Source: Avichristensenella sp031549905
GTDB taxonomy: Bacteria > Bacillota > Clostridia > Christensenellales > Aristaeellaceae
Length of the DNA stretch: 28,577 nucleotides
Direction of reading: 5' to 3'
NCBI GenBank assembly: GCA_031549905.1
Contig: JAVBPC010000110.1
Coordinates: 1 to 28,577, forward strand
Shown: in pieces, positions 7,632 through 15,183 of the stretch
Layout of the letters: each line of letters starts with the position of its first letter
How positions within the stretch are numbered: position 1 is the first letter of the stretch
Made by a program: the position numbers and the translations under genes
Notes under the pieces: model-generated
What the model saw: only the letters and a program-made list of their open reading frames with translations
Database searches by the model: none
Told to the model about the DNA's origin: nothing

Positions 7632-7667
7632 TCAAGCTTGAACTTATCCTTGGACAGCCGCTATACT
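7632..7667 (+). promoter_or_regulatory. Probable promoter of the GH67 gene with overlapping 10-bp palindrome
   Basis: TTGAAC (7638-7643) and TATACT (7662-7667) with an 18-bp spacer form a sigma-A-like promoter. The perfect palindrome TCAAGCTTGA (7632-7641) overlaps the -35 and could be a repressor site. The operator role is inference. Confidence 0.65.
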
Positions 7668-7698
7668 GAACGCATATTGGCTGGAGAGGGTGGGGCAC

Positions 7699-9549
7699 AT
7701 GTACAAAGAGCAGCTTTGCTGGCTTCCGTTTTTGTCGGAACCTTCCGAAAGTATTCAAGACACCCTAACGCTGGCGCGGCATGAACTGGATGAAGGCATG
7801 AAGGCGCTCAATCGTCATGAAAAAATTGCAATTGCCCTTTTGCCAGATAGCGGGGAAGGGTTTTCCATAGAGAGGTCGGCGGAAGGGTTTCGCATACTGG
7901 CGGGGGAAAAGGGCGTGCCGTACGGTGCATACCGCCTGCTGATGCGAGCGGCTGCCGACATGAACCCGGAAACGCCCTGGACATCGCCCCAGTTTGCATT
8001 GCGCATGCTGCACCATTGGGATAACATGGATGGCACAGTAGAGCGCGGGTATGCGGGGCGATCTCTTTTTTTCGAGGGAAACACCTTTCAGTATGATCCT
8101 ATCCGCATCCGGCAGTACGCAAGGTTGCTGGCGTCTGTCGGAATCAATGCCGTATGCATCAACAATGTCAATGTGCATGCTCCCGCCGACAAGCTGATTC
8201 TGCCGGAACTGCTGCCAGAGGTGGCGCGGCTGGCGGATATCTTTCGCCCATACGGCATCAGGCTGCTGCTTGCGGTGGATTACGCGCTGCCAGTGACCCA
8301 GGGTCTTGACACTGCCGATCCGCTTGATCCCGCGGTGGAACGCTTCTGGCGCGAAACGGTAGAGCGCGCGTACGTTATGATCCCCGACTTGGCGGGTCTT
8401 GTCATCAAAGCGGACAGCGAACACCGGCCCGGCCCTTACGCATATGGCAGAACGCACGCAGAAGGCGCGCGCCCACTGGCCCGTGCGCTGGCGCCTCACG
8501 GCGGGGTGCTGGTGTGGCGCTGCTTTGTATACAACTGCAAACAGGATTGGCGCGACCAAACGGTGGATCGCCCGATGGCGGCATACGAGAACTATGACTC
8601 GCTGGACGGGTTGTTTGATGAAAACGTGATTCTGGAAGTCAAAAACGGGCCGTTTGATTTCCAGGTGCGCGAACCAAACTCTCCGCTGTTCTATGCATTG
8701 CTCCAAACGGTCAAAATGCTGGAAGTCCAGCTGACGCAGGAATACACCGGACATCAGGTTGATCTGTATTACATGCCGCCGCAGTGGGCTGAAATACTGC
8801 AGATGCTGGGGGATAGTTCCCCCCGCCATATCTGCGCGGTAAGCAACGTTGGGCGCGACGCCAACTGGACCGGCCATGACCTGGCGCAAGCAAACCTGTT
8901 TGCGTACGGGCGCATGGCGTGGGATGGGGCCGCCGCACCGGAAGAAACCGCGCGATGGTGGGCGAGGCTTACGCTGTCCCTGCCTGCGCGGGAAGAAGCG
9001 ATGCTGGTGTGGATGCTGCTGGCCTCCCGGGGCATTTATGAGCAGTACACCGCACCCCTTGGCCTGTGCTGGATGGTTGTACCGGGGCTGCATTACGGCC
9101 CTTCGCCGGAAGGGTATGAATACTCAAAATGGGGCACTTATCTGCGCACTACGCGCGATATGCTTGGCACTGACCGCACTCCATCGGGCAGCGGCTACAC
9201 CGCGCAGTATCCCGCGCCGCTTGCTTCACTGTATGAAAACACTGAAACGTGTCCTGAGGAGTTGCTGCTCTTCTTCCACCGCGTACCGTACGGTTTCAAA
9301 ATGCGCGACGGGCGCACAGTGATCCAGCGCATCTATGATGACCACTTCGAGGGTGCGGAGGGTGCGGAAGCGCTGCTGCAGGCATGGGAAAGCCTTTCGG
9401 ATGCATTGCCGCCACCTTTGTTTGTGTGCGCGCGCGAGCGTTTTGTCCGGCAGGTACAAAACGCCTGTGAGTGGCGGGATGTGATCAACACCTATTTTTT
9501 CCGCTACAGCGGCGTTCCTGATGAAAAGGGGCGGAAAATTTACCCGTAA
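7699..9549 (+). CDS. GH67 alpha-glucuronidase
   Basis: A 616-residue member of glycoside hydrolase family 67, enzymes that remove (4-O-methyl)glucuronic acid from the ends of xylo-oligosaccharides during xylan use. Family marks are HHWDNMDGTVERGYAGRS (residues 105-122), IKADSEHRPGPYAYGRTHAEG, KNGPFDFQVREP and QLTQEYTGHQ. By comparison with characterised GH67 enzymes, Glu241 is the likely general acid, and Asp320 and Glu348 the inverting base pair; their 28-residue spacing is the family spacing. No signal peptide is seen, so it is probably cytoplasmic, acting on imported oligosaccharides. It is shorter than most members (about 680-720), mainly at the N-terminus. The ATG at 7699 is preferred over GTG at 7690 because GGAGAGG (7683-7689) is 9 nt away. 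No other xylan genes are nearby. Confidence 0.93.
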   Translation: MYKEQLCWLPFLSEPSESIQDTLTLARHELDEGMKALNRHEKIAIALLPDSGEGFSIERSAEGFRILAGEKGVPYGAYRLLMRAAADMNPETPWTSPQFALRMLHHWDNMDGTVERGYAGRSLFFEGNTFQYDPIRIRQYARLLASVGINAVCINNVNVHAPADKLILPELLPEVARLADIFRPYGIRLLLAVDYALPVTQGLDTADPLDPAVERFWRETVERAYVMIPDLAGLVIKADSEHRPGPYAYGRTHAEGARPLARALAPHGGVLVWRCFVYNCKQDWRDQTVDRPMAAYENYDSLDGLFDENVILEVKNGPFDFQVREPNSPLFYALLQTVKMLEVQLTQEYTGHQVDLYYMPPQWAEILQMLGDSSPRHICAVSNVGRDANWTGHDLAQANLFAYGRMAWDGAAAPEETARWWARLTLSLPAREEAMLVWMLLASRGIYEQYTAPLGLCWMVVPGLHYGPSPEGYEYSKWGTYLRTTRDMLGTDRTPSGSGYTAQYPAPLASLYENTETCPEELLLFFHRVPYGFKMRDGRTVIQRIYDDHFEGAEGAEALLQAWESLSDALPPPLFVCARERFVRQVQNACEWRDVINTYFFRYSGVPDEKGRKIYP

Positions 9550-9565
9550 GCAGGCGGCCGTATGC

Positions 9566-9594
9566 AAAAACAGCCCCCCGCAAGCGGGAGGCTG
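9566..9594 (-). terminator. Intrinsic terminator of the minus-strand BclA-like gene
   Basis: On the minus strand CAGCC-T-CCCG / CTTG / CGGG-G-GGCTG forms a stem of about ten pairs followed by TTTTT. It lies 14 bp past the stop codon of the minus-strand gene. The plus-strand reading has no T run, so it does not clearly serve the GH67 gene. Confidence 0.85.
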
Positions 9595-9607
9595 CAAAGT
9601 AACCGCT

Positions 9608-10153
9608 TTAGCCGATTTCGACAATGTTCATTGTCGCGATGGGATCGCCCGGAACGACCGGGATAAGCGAGAGATCATTCGAGCTGACGAGCGCGACGGA
9701 TACGCCCTCGCCGGCCTCAAAGATGGCCGATACATGAACGGTCTGCGTATCGCCGCCAAGCAGCGGGGAGACGATATGGCGCAGCGTACCCGCGATGGGA
9801 ACGCCCGCTACCTCGATAAACACATCGGTATCCACCGTGTTGACATTGGAAATGCGCAGGGTAGACTCGACCCGATAGACGCCGGCACGCGGAAGCGTCA
9901 CAACGCCATTCAGGAATCTTACGCCATCGGCAAAAAGGGCGGGGCCGGTAAACGGAATCGGTTCGCCCGCGGCGATGGTGAAGGGGTCAAGCTGGGTGAG
10001 GTAAGCATAAACCGGCAGCACGCCAGGGAAGCAGGGGAAGTCATCCTCGCAACCGTGGGAGCACCAACGACTGACGGAGTTGCCGATCGAGCTAAAATAA
10101 CGGCAGGGGCAGCAGGCATTTATCGGATTTCCGCGTAAACCGCAAGAAAACAT
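9608..10153 (-). CDS. Small BclA-like spore-surface protein with Cys-rich N-terminus
   Basis: A 181-residue protein. The first 41 residues carry seven cysteines (C4, C14, C15, C17, C31, C35, C41) and no signal peptide. Residues from about 48 to the end form a beta-rich domain like the C-terminal trimerising (C1q/TNF-like) domain of exosporium proteins such as BclA: PFTIAAGEPIPFTGP, ITL-like GVVTLPRAGVYRVEST, and a final VALV/IATMNIVEIG strand. There is no collagen-type Gly-X-Y region. A good ribosome site (GGAGAC) is 6-8 nt upstream of the ATG. A mother-cell-type promoter sits upstream and a terminator downstream. It is probably a spore coat or exosporium protein whose cysteines crosslink it into the coat. 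Domain assignment is by pattern recognition and is not certain. Confidence 0.75.
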   Translation of the reverse strand: MFSCGLRGNPINACCPCRYFSSIGNSVSRWCSHGCEDDFPCFPGVLPVYAYLTQLDPFTIAAGEPIPFTGPALFADGVRFLNGVVTLPRAGVYRVESTLRISNVNTVDTDVFIEVAGVPIAGTLRHIVSPLLGGDTQTVHVSAIFEAGEGVSVALVSSNDLSLIPVVPGDPIATMNIVEIG

Positions 10154-10186
10154 TTTCAGGTCTCCTTTCCAAGGGGCGGGGCACGC

Positions 10187-10216
10187 TATACTCTATGGCG
10201 GCTGCGTCCCAAATGT
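10187..10216 (-). promoter_or_regulatory. sigma-K/sigma-E-like promoter of the BclA-like gene
   Basis: Read on the minus strand, CATAGAGTATA (10197 down to 10187) fits the sigma-K -10 pattern CATAnnnTA. AC at 10216-10215 lies exactly 17 bp upstream, as the sigma-K -35 requires. The -10 also matches the sigma-E form CATAcAnT at seven of eight positions. Both are mother-cell sigma factors. Confidence 0.6.
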
Positions 10217-10265
10217 TACAAAATATCGTTTGTTTGAAAATGCCCTTTTCTCCCGGCAAAAAATC

Positions 10266-10274
10266 TGGTATACT
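10266..10274 (+). promoter_or_regulatory. Extended -10 promoter of the BMP transporter operon
   Basis: TGGTATACT (10266-10274) is an extended -10 element. No good -35 is seen at 17 bp. The start would be near 10281, leaving a leader of about 50 nt with a small CCCC-TTGT-GGGG hairpin (10293-10304). It is too short for a purine riboswitch. Confidence 0.65.
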
Positions 10275-10329
10275 ACCTTGTGTACAACGATGCCCCTTGT
10301 GGGGTAAGTTTAGAAGGAGGATCTAGGTA

Positions 10330-11403
10330 ATGAAGAAACTCATTTCCCTGGCTCTGATGTTCACCATGGTGTTTGGCCTTGCGGCGTTTGCGGCGGCCGA
10401 TACGTTCGAGCTGGCGCTGTGCACCGACATCGGCACCATCGACGACAAGTCCTTCAACCAGGGTTCCTGGGAAGGCCTCGTCCAGTACGCCGAAGAAAAC
10501 GGCGTGACCTACAAGTATTATCAGCCCAAAGAGCAGACGACAGACGCGTATCTGGATGGCATCGAGCTAGCCGTTGAAAACGGCGCGAAGGCCGTCGTGA
10601 CCCCCGGTTATCTGTGGGAACCCGCGATCTTCGTTGCGCAGGACATGTATCCCGATGTACATTTCATCCTCATCGACGGCGCGCCGAACAACGGCGACTA
10701 CTCCAACTTCATTGAGAAGACGGCCGAGAACACCGTCGGCGTCAAGTACGCCGAAGAAGAGTCCGGCTTCCTGGCCGGCTATGCGGCCGTGAAGGATGGC
10801 TACACGAAGCTGGGCTTCATGGGCGGCATGGCGGTTCCCGCGGTTGTCCGCTATGGCTACGGCTTTGTCCAGGGCGCGGAATACGCTGCCAAGGAAATGG
10901 GCATTGAGAGCATCGTAATCAACTACCACTACACCGGCGGCTTTGCGGCGACCCCCGAAGCGCAGGCGCTGGCGGCTTCCTGGTACAATGACGGCATCGA
11001 AGTGATCTTTGCTTGCGGCGGCGCGGTTGGCAACTCCGTGATGACGGCGGCCGAAGCGGCTGAAGGCAAGTGGGTCATCGGCGTTGACGTTGACCAGAGC
11101 GCCGAGTCCAAGACGGTTCTGACCTCGGCGATGAAGGGCCTGTCCTCTTCCGTGTATCAGGCGATTGACGCGCTGTACAAGGGCGAATTCCCCGGCGGCG
11201 AAACCTGGATCCTGGCCGCTGACCGTGACGGCGTAGGCCTGCCGATGGAAAACTCCCAGTTCGCGACGTTTGCTCAGGCGGACTATGACGCGATCTATGC
11301 CAAGCTCGTTGCCAAGGAAATCCCGCTGCTGCAGGATGCTGACGCTACGACCGCTGCCGAAGTCGCCACCCTGGGCATCGCGCAGGTGACCGTGGTCGAG
11401 TAA
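10330..11403 (+). CDS. BMP-family ABC transporter substrate-binding protein
   Basis: A 357-residue periplasmic-binding-type protein of the BMP/Med/TmpC family, whose characterised members bind nucleosides or purines. After an export signal (residues 1 to about 23) comes the family start LALCTDIGTIDDKSFNQGSW, then VTPGYLWEPAI, FILIDGAP, EEESGFLAGYAA, KLGFMGGMAVPAVVRYGYGF and WVIGVDVDQ. Order and families match the nupNOPQ-type guanosine uptake systems, but ligand specificity cannot be read from sequence. The signal ends in an AFAAA-type site with no lipobox cysteine, so it would be cleaved by signal peptidase I rather than lipid-anchored, which is odd for a Gram-positive binding protein. AGGAGG (10315-10320) precedes the ATG. 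A terminator lies between it and the ATPase gene, so it is probably made in excess. Confidence 0.95.
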   Translation: MKKLISLALMFTMVFGLAAFAAADTFELALCTDIGTIDDKSFNQGSWEGLVQYAEENGVTYKYYQPKEQTTDAYLDGIELAVENGAKAVVTPGYLWEPAIFVAQDMYPDVHFILIDGAPNNGDYSNFIEKTAENTVGVKYAEEESGFLAGYAAVKDGYTKLGFMGGMAVPAVVRYGYGFVQGAEYAAKEMGIESIVINYHYTGGFAATPEAQALAASWYNDGIEVIFACGGAVGNSVMTAAEAAEGKWVIGVDVDQSAESKTVLTSAMKGLSSSVYQAIDALYKGEFPGGETWILAADRDGVGLPMENSQFATFAQADYDAIYAKLVAKEIPLLQDADATTAAEVATLGIAQVTVVE

Positions 11404-11489
11404 TCCTTTCTAGGAAATCTCAAATTGATTCGTGCGGTGGATGGCGGAAATGCACCCGCTAGGCATCGTGTGTGTCCCAAAGGTAAATG

Positions 11490-11519
11490 GGGCAGGCAGG
11501 AGACTGCCTGCCCTTTTTT
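11490..11519 (+). terminator. Intrinsic terminator between the binding protein and ATPase genes
   Basis: A perfect 10-bp stem (11490-11499 with 11504-11513) with a GAGA loop is followed by six T. It ends 15 bp before the ATPase start codon and probably lets only part of the transcripts continue. Confidence 0.92.
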
Positions 11520-11534
11520 CAAGGAGTGAGACAC

Positions 11535-13067
11535 TTGGACTATGTCATTGAGATGCTGCACATCACAAAAGATTTTCCCGGCATCCGGGCGAACGATGAT
11601 GTGACGCTGCAGCTAAGGCGCGGTGAGATACACGCGCTGCTCGGGGAAAACGGTGCGGGCAAGTCAACGCTGATGAGCGTTTTGTTTGGCCTGTACCGGG
11701 CGGAGTCGGGTACCATCCTGAAAAATGGGCAGGAGGTGCGCATTGGCAGCCCGAACGACGCCAATCAACTCGGCATCGGAATGGTGCATCAGCATTTTAA
11801 GCTGGTGCATAACTTTACGGTGTTGGAAAACATCGTGCTGGGTGTGGAAACAACGCGGCACGGTGTGTTGAAGATGGATGAGGCACGCAAGAAAGTGGTG
11901 GCGCTATCCAAGCGCTACGGCCTCTCCATTGATCCCGACGCACGCATCTCGGATATCACCGTCGGGATGCAGCAGCGGGTGGAAATCCTCAAGATGCTCT
12001 ACCGCGACAACGAAATTCTCATCTTTGACGAGCCCACGGCAGTGCTCACCCCGCAAGAAATCGGCGAGCTGATGAAAATCATGCAAAACCTGGCCGCCGA
12101 AGGGAAATCCATCCTGTTCATCACCCACAAGCTCAACGAAATCAAGCAGGTGGCCGACCGGTGCACGGTGCTGCGCAAGGGCCGGGGCATTGGCACGGTG
12201 GATGTCGCCGCCGTTACCAAGGAAGAGATGAGCGAGATGATGGTTGGCCGCAAGGTTGAGTTTTTTCTGGAGAAGGCGCCCGAAAAGCCCGGGAAGGCGG
12301 CGCTGCTGGTGCAAAACCTGTGCGTGCGCAGCCGCGCGCACGGAAAGCTTGTCGTCAACAATGTTTCCCTTACGGTCAAACAGGGGGAAATCGTCTGCGT
12401 TGCCGGGATTGATGGCAACGGCCAGAGCGAGTTTGTTTACGCCCTGACCGGCCTGATGCAGGCGGAGAGCGGGCGCGTGTTCATGGGGGACCGGGAGATC
12501 ACAGACCTGTCTGTCCGCCAGCGGAACGACATGGGGCTTGCGCACATCCCGGAAGACCGCCACAAGCACGGCCTGGTGTTGGACTACTCACTGGCGGACA
12601 ACCTGGTGCTCAAGAGCTATCACAAGCCAGCGTTCCAGCTGCATGGACTCATCCGGAAAGACGCGGTATCCAACTACGCGGAAAGGCTCATCGATGCGTT
12701 TGACATCCGAAGCGGCCAGCGCGGCCGCACGGTCACGCGCAGCATGTCCGGCGGCAACCAGCAAAAGGCCATCGTCGCGCGCGAAGTCAGCGAAGTGCCG
12801 GAGGTGCTGATCGCGGTGCAGCCCACGCGCGGCCTGGATGTGGGCGCGATTGAGTACATCCACAAGCAGCTGATCGCCGCAAGGGACGCGGGCAAGGCGG
12901 TGCTGCTGGTATCGCTGGAGCTGGACGAGGTCATGAACGTATCCGACAGGATCGTCGTGATGTACGAGGGCGAGATCGTGGCCGATGTCAAGGCGCGGGA
13001 AACAACCGTGCAGGAGCTTGGCCTGTACATGGCGGGTTCGCGGAAAGGGGAGGTGGCTGTACAATGA
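11535..13067 (+). CDS. BMP-type nucleoside/sugar ABC transporter, ATP-binding protein
   Basis: A 510-residue protein with two fused ATPase domains, as in sugar and nucleoside importers. Domain 1 has a full Walker A (GENGAGKST), the signature VGMQQRVEI and Walker B ILIFDEPTAVLTP. Domain 2 has a degenerate Walker A (GIDGNGQSEF) but a good signature (SGGNQQKAIVARE) and LIAVQPTRGLDVG. This one-competent, one-degenerate layout is normal for the family. The start is TTG at 11535, with AAGGAG (11521-11526) 8 nt upstream. This gives the usual family N-terminus (YVIEMLHITKDFPGI), while the first in-frame ATG (11553) would cut into it. The stop overlaps the next start by ATGA, so expression is translationally coupled to the permeases. 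Confidence 0.95.
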   Translation: MDYVIEMLHITKDFPGIRANDDVTLQLRRGEIHALLGENGAGKSTLMSVLFGLYRAESGTILKNGQEVRIGSPNDANQLGIGMVHQHFKLVHNFTVLENIVLGVETTRHGVLKMDEARKKVVALSKRYGLSIDPDARISDITVGMQQRVEILKMLYRDNEILIFDEPTAVLTPQEIGELMKIMQNLAAEGKSILFITHKLNEIKQVADRCTVLRKGRGIGTVDVAAVTKEEMSEMMVGRKVEFFLEKAPEKPGKAALLVQNLCVRSRAHGKLVVNNVSLTVKQGEIVCVAGIDGNGQSEFVYALTGLMQAESGRVFMGDREITDLSVRQRNDMGLAHIPEDRHKHGLVLDYSLADNLVLKSYHKPAFQLHGLIRKDAVSNYAERLIDAFDIRSGQRGRTVTRSMSGGNQQKAIVAREVSEVPEVLIAVQPTRGLDVGAIEYIHKQLIAARDAGKAVLLVSLELDEVMNVSDRIVVMYEGEIVADVKARETTVQELGLYMAGSRKGEVAVQ

Positions 13068-14212
13068 AGCTGAGGCGTGCGCTTATGGGTGACGGCGCTG
13101 TCAGCGCGGTTTCCTCTCTGGTTGCCATTGTGGTAGGGCTTGTGTTCGGGTTTGCGGTGCTGCTTGTTTCCAACCCAAGCGAGGCGCTGCAGGGCATCGG
13201 CGTCATTGCCAAGGGCGGCTTTAACGGCGGCGCAAAGGGCGTGGGGCAGGTGCTGTACTACGCGACGCCGCTGATTATGACCGGCCTTTCCGTTGGGTTC
13301 GCGTTCAAAACGGGCCTGTTCAACATCGGCGCGCCGGGGCAGCTGATGGTTGGCGCGTTTGTATCGGTCTATGTCGGATCAAAGGCCGCGTTCCTGCCCA
13401 CGTCGATCCTCTGGGTGGTAGCGCTGCTTTGCGGGATGATCGCCGGCGGTCTTTGGGGCGCGATACCGGGTTTTTTTAAATCCCGGCTGAACGTCAACGA
13501 AGTCATCGCCTGCATTATGTGCAACTACATCGCCATGTACGGCATCAATTACCTGGTAAAGAACAGCAGCCTGTACGATACCCGGCAGAACCAAACATTT
13601 GCCGTTGCACAGGCAGCCATTCCCAAGTGGGGGCTTGACAAGATTTTCTACAATATGAAGGGCAACTATGTCGATGCGGCAAGCGTCAACGGCGGCATCT
13701 TCATCGCGCTCTTCTTTGCGATTCTGATGTATGTGGTGCTGAACAAGACGACATTTGGGTATGAACTGAAAGCGTGCGGCTATAACCGCGATGCCAGCAA
13801 GTACGCGGGCATCAATGAAAAGCGCAGTATCTTGCTATCGATGGCGATCGCGGGGGCCTTGGCGGGCGTCGGTGGCGCGCTGATGTACCTTGCCCCGGCG
13901 AACGGCCTGAAAATCCGCGTGGAGGAAATCCTGTCTCCGCAGGGGTTTAACGGCATCCCCGTGGCGCTGCTGGGGCTTTCCAACCCCATTGGCATCATCT
14001 TCTCGGGGCTGTTCATCGCGCACATCACGCAGGGCGGTTTCTACTTGCAGCAGTTGAACTTCATGCCGGAGATCATCGACATCATCATCGCGGTGATCAT
14101 CTATTTCAGCGCGTTTTCGCTGATCGTTAAAAATTTCCTTGGCGCGCTTGTTACGCGAAGTGAGGCAAAGCGCGGGCCGGCGCTGACGGGAGAAAAGGAG
14201 GGGAAAGCATGA
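13064..14212 (+). CDS. ABC transporter permease 1 (BPD/branched-type, nucleoside-like)
   Basis: A 382-residue integral membrane protein of the permease family shared by ribose, branched amino acid and BMP-type nucleoside importers. Hydrophobic helices run through most of the sequence. The family segment FKTGLFNIGAPGQLMVGAF lies near residues 86-104, and the coupling region ACGYNRDASKYAGINEKRSILLSMAIAGALAGVGGALM is in the last third. The ATG overlaps the ATPase stop codon (ATGA), and its own stop overlaps the next permease in the same way. It pairs with permease 2 to form the heteromeric channel. Confidence 0.93.
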   Translation: MKLRRALMGDGAVSAVSSLVAIVVGLVFGFAVLLVSNPSEALQGIGVIAKGGFNGGAKGVGQVLYYATPLIMTGLSVGFAFKTGLFNIGAPGQLMVGAFVSVYVGSKAAFLPTSILWVVALLCGMIAGGLWGAIPGFFKSRLNVNEVIACIMCNYIAMYGINYLVKNSSLYDTRQNQTFAVAQAAIPKWGLDKIFYNMKGNYVDAASVNGGIFIALFFAILMYVVLNKTTFGYELKACGYNRDASKYAGINEKRSILLSMAIAGALAGVGGALMYLAPANGLKIRVEEILSPQGFNGIPVALLGLSNPIGIIFSGLFIAHITQGGFYLQQLNFMPEIIDIIIAVIIYFSAFSLIVKNFLGALVTRSEAKRGPALTGEKEGKA

Positions 14213-15180
14213 GCGATTTCCTCGGCACGCTGTACTTTTTATTTCAGCAGATGTGGTTCTTTTCCATCCCGCTGCTGATTGTGGCGCTGGGCGGCATGTT
14301 TTCAGAGCGCAGCGGCGTGGTCAATATCGCGCTGGAAGGCATCATGGTCATCGGCGCATTCTTCTCCATCCTGTTTATCAGCAATGTGCAGGGCACGATG
14401 AGCGGCCAGGGGCTTTTACTGCTTGCGGCAATTATCGCGGTGGGATCGGGCATGATCTTTTCGCTGCTGCACGCGTACGCGGCCGTGTCTCTGCGCAGCA
14501 ACCAAACGATCAGCGGCACGGCGCTGAATATGCTGGCCCCCGCGTTCACCATTTATCTCGCGCGCATGATACAGCCAAACCATGTGCAGCAAGTGCAGTT
14601 CACCAACACATTCCGCATCAAGAGCGTGCCATTGCTGGGCGATATCCCGGTGATTGGCCCAATCTTCTTTCAGAATTGCTACATCACCACATACATTGGC
14701 GTGGCCATTTTGATCATCGGCGCGTTTGTGCTGTACCGCACGCGGTTTGGCCTACGGCTGCGCGCTTGCGGCGAGCATCCGCAGGCGGCCGATTCCGTTG
14801 GCGTCAATGTCAGCCGCATCCGGTACGCGGGCGTCGCCATTTCCGGCGCGCTGGCCGGCCTTGGCGGGCTTGTGTTTGTGGTACCCACCTCCGTCAATTT
14901 CAGCGAAACGGTGTCCGGCTATGGCTTTTTGGCGCTGGCAGTGCTGATTTTCGGACAATGGAAGCCGATGCGCATTTTCCTGGCGGCGCTGTTCTTCGGC
15001 TTGATGAAAACCATTGCCTCCGCGTATTCCGGCATTTCGTTCCTGAAGGCGCTGCAGATCCCAAGCGATATATACAAAATGGTTCCATATATCACCACGC
15101 TGGTGGTGCTGGCGTTTACCAGCAAAAACTCGCAAGCTCCGCGCGCAAGCGGGGTACCCTATGATAAGGGAGGGCGATAG
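14209..15180 (+). CDS. ABC transporter permease 2 (BPD/branched-type, nucleoside-like)
   Basis: A 323-residue polytopic permease of the same family. Visible marks are the N-terminal VALGGMFSERSGVVNIALEGIM, the ATPase-contact segment TRFGLRLRACGEHPQAADSVGVNVSRIRYAGVAISGALAGLGGL, and about eight to ten hydrophobic helices. It overlaps permease 1 by four bases. The following FIST-domain gene starts only three bases after its stop, so transporter and sensor genes are one message. Confidence 0.93.
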   Translation: MSDFLGTLYFLFQQMWFFSIPLLIVALGGMFSERSGVVNIALEGIMVIGAFFSILFISNVQGTMSGQGLLLLAAIIAVGSGMIFSLLHAYAAVSLRSNQTISGTALNMLAPAFTIYLARMIQPNHVQQVQFTNTFRIKSVPLLGDIPVIGPIFFQNCYITTYIGVAILIIGAFVLYRTRFGLRLRACGEHPQAADSVGVNVSRIRYAGVAISGALAGLGGLVFVVPTSVNFSETVSGYGFLALAVLIFGQWKPMRIFLAALFFGLMKTIASAYSGISFLKALQIPSDIYKMVPYITTLVVLAFTSKNSQAPRASGVPYDKGGR

Positions 15181-15183
15181 AAC

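Noticed and set aside
9521..10138. Plus-strand frame of 205 codons opposite the BclA-like gene
   Set aside because: The minus-strand frame has a ribosome site, a mother-cell-type promoter, a terminator and a beta-domain pattern. The plus frame is a low-complexity charged sequence and starts inside the GH67 gene.
10275..10329. Purine riboswitch before the nucleoside-type transporter
   Set aside because: The leader is only about 50 nt with one 4-bp hairpin, too short and lacking the three-way junction.
14253..15164. Plus-strand frame of 303 codons inside permease 2
   Set aside because: It is an out-of-frame reading of the permease gene, rich in His, Arg and Gly with no membrane helices or domain pattern.
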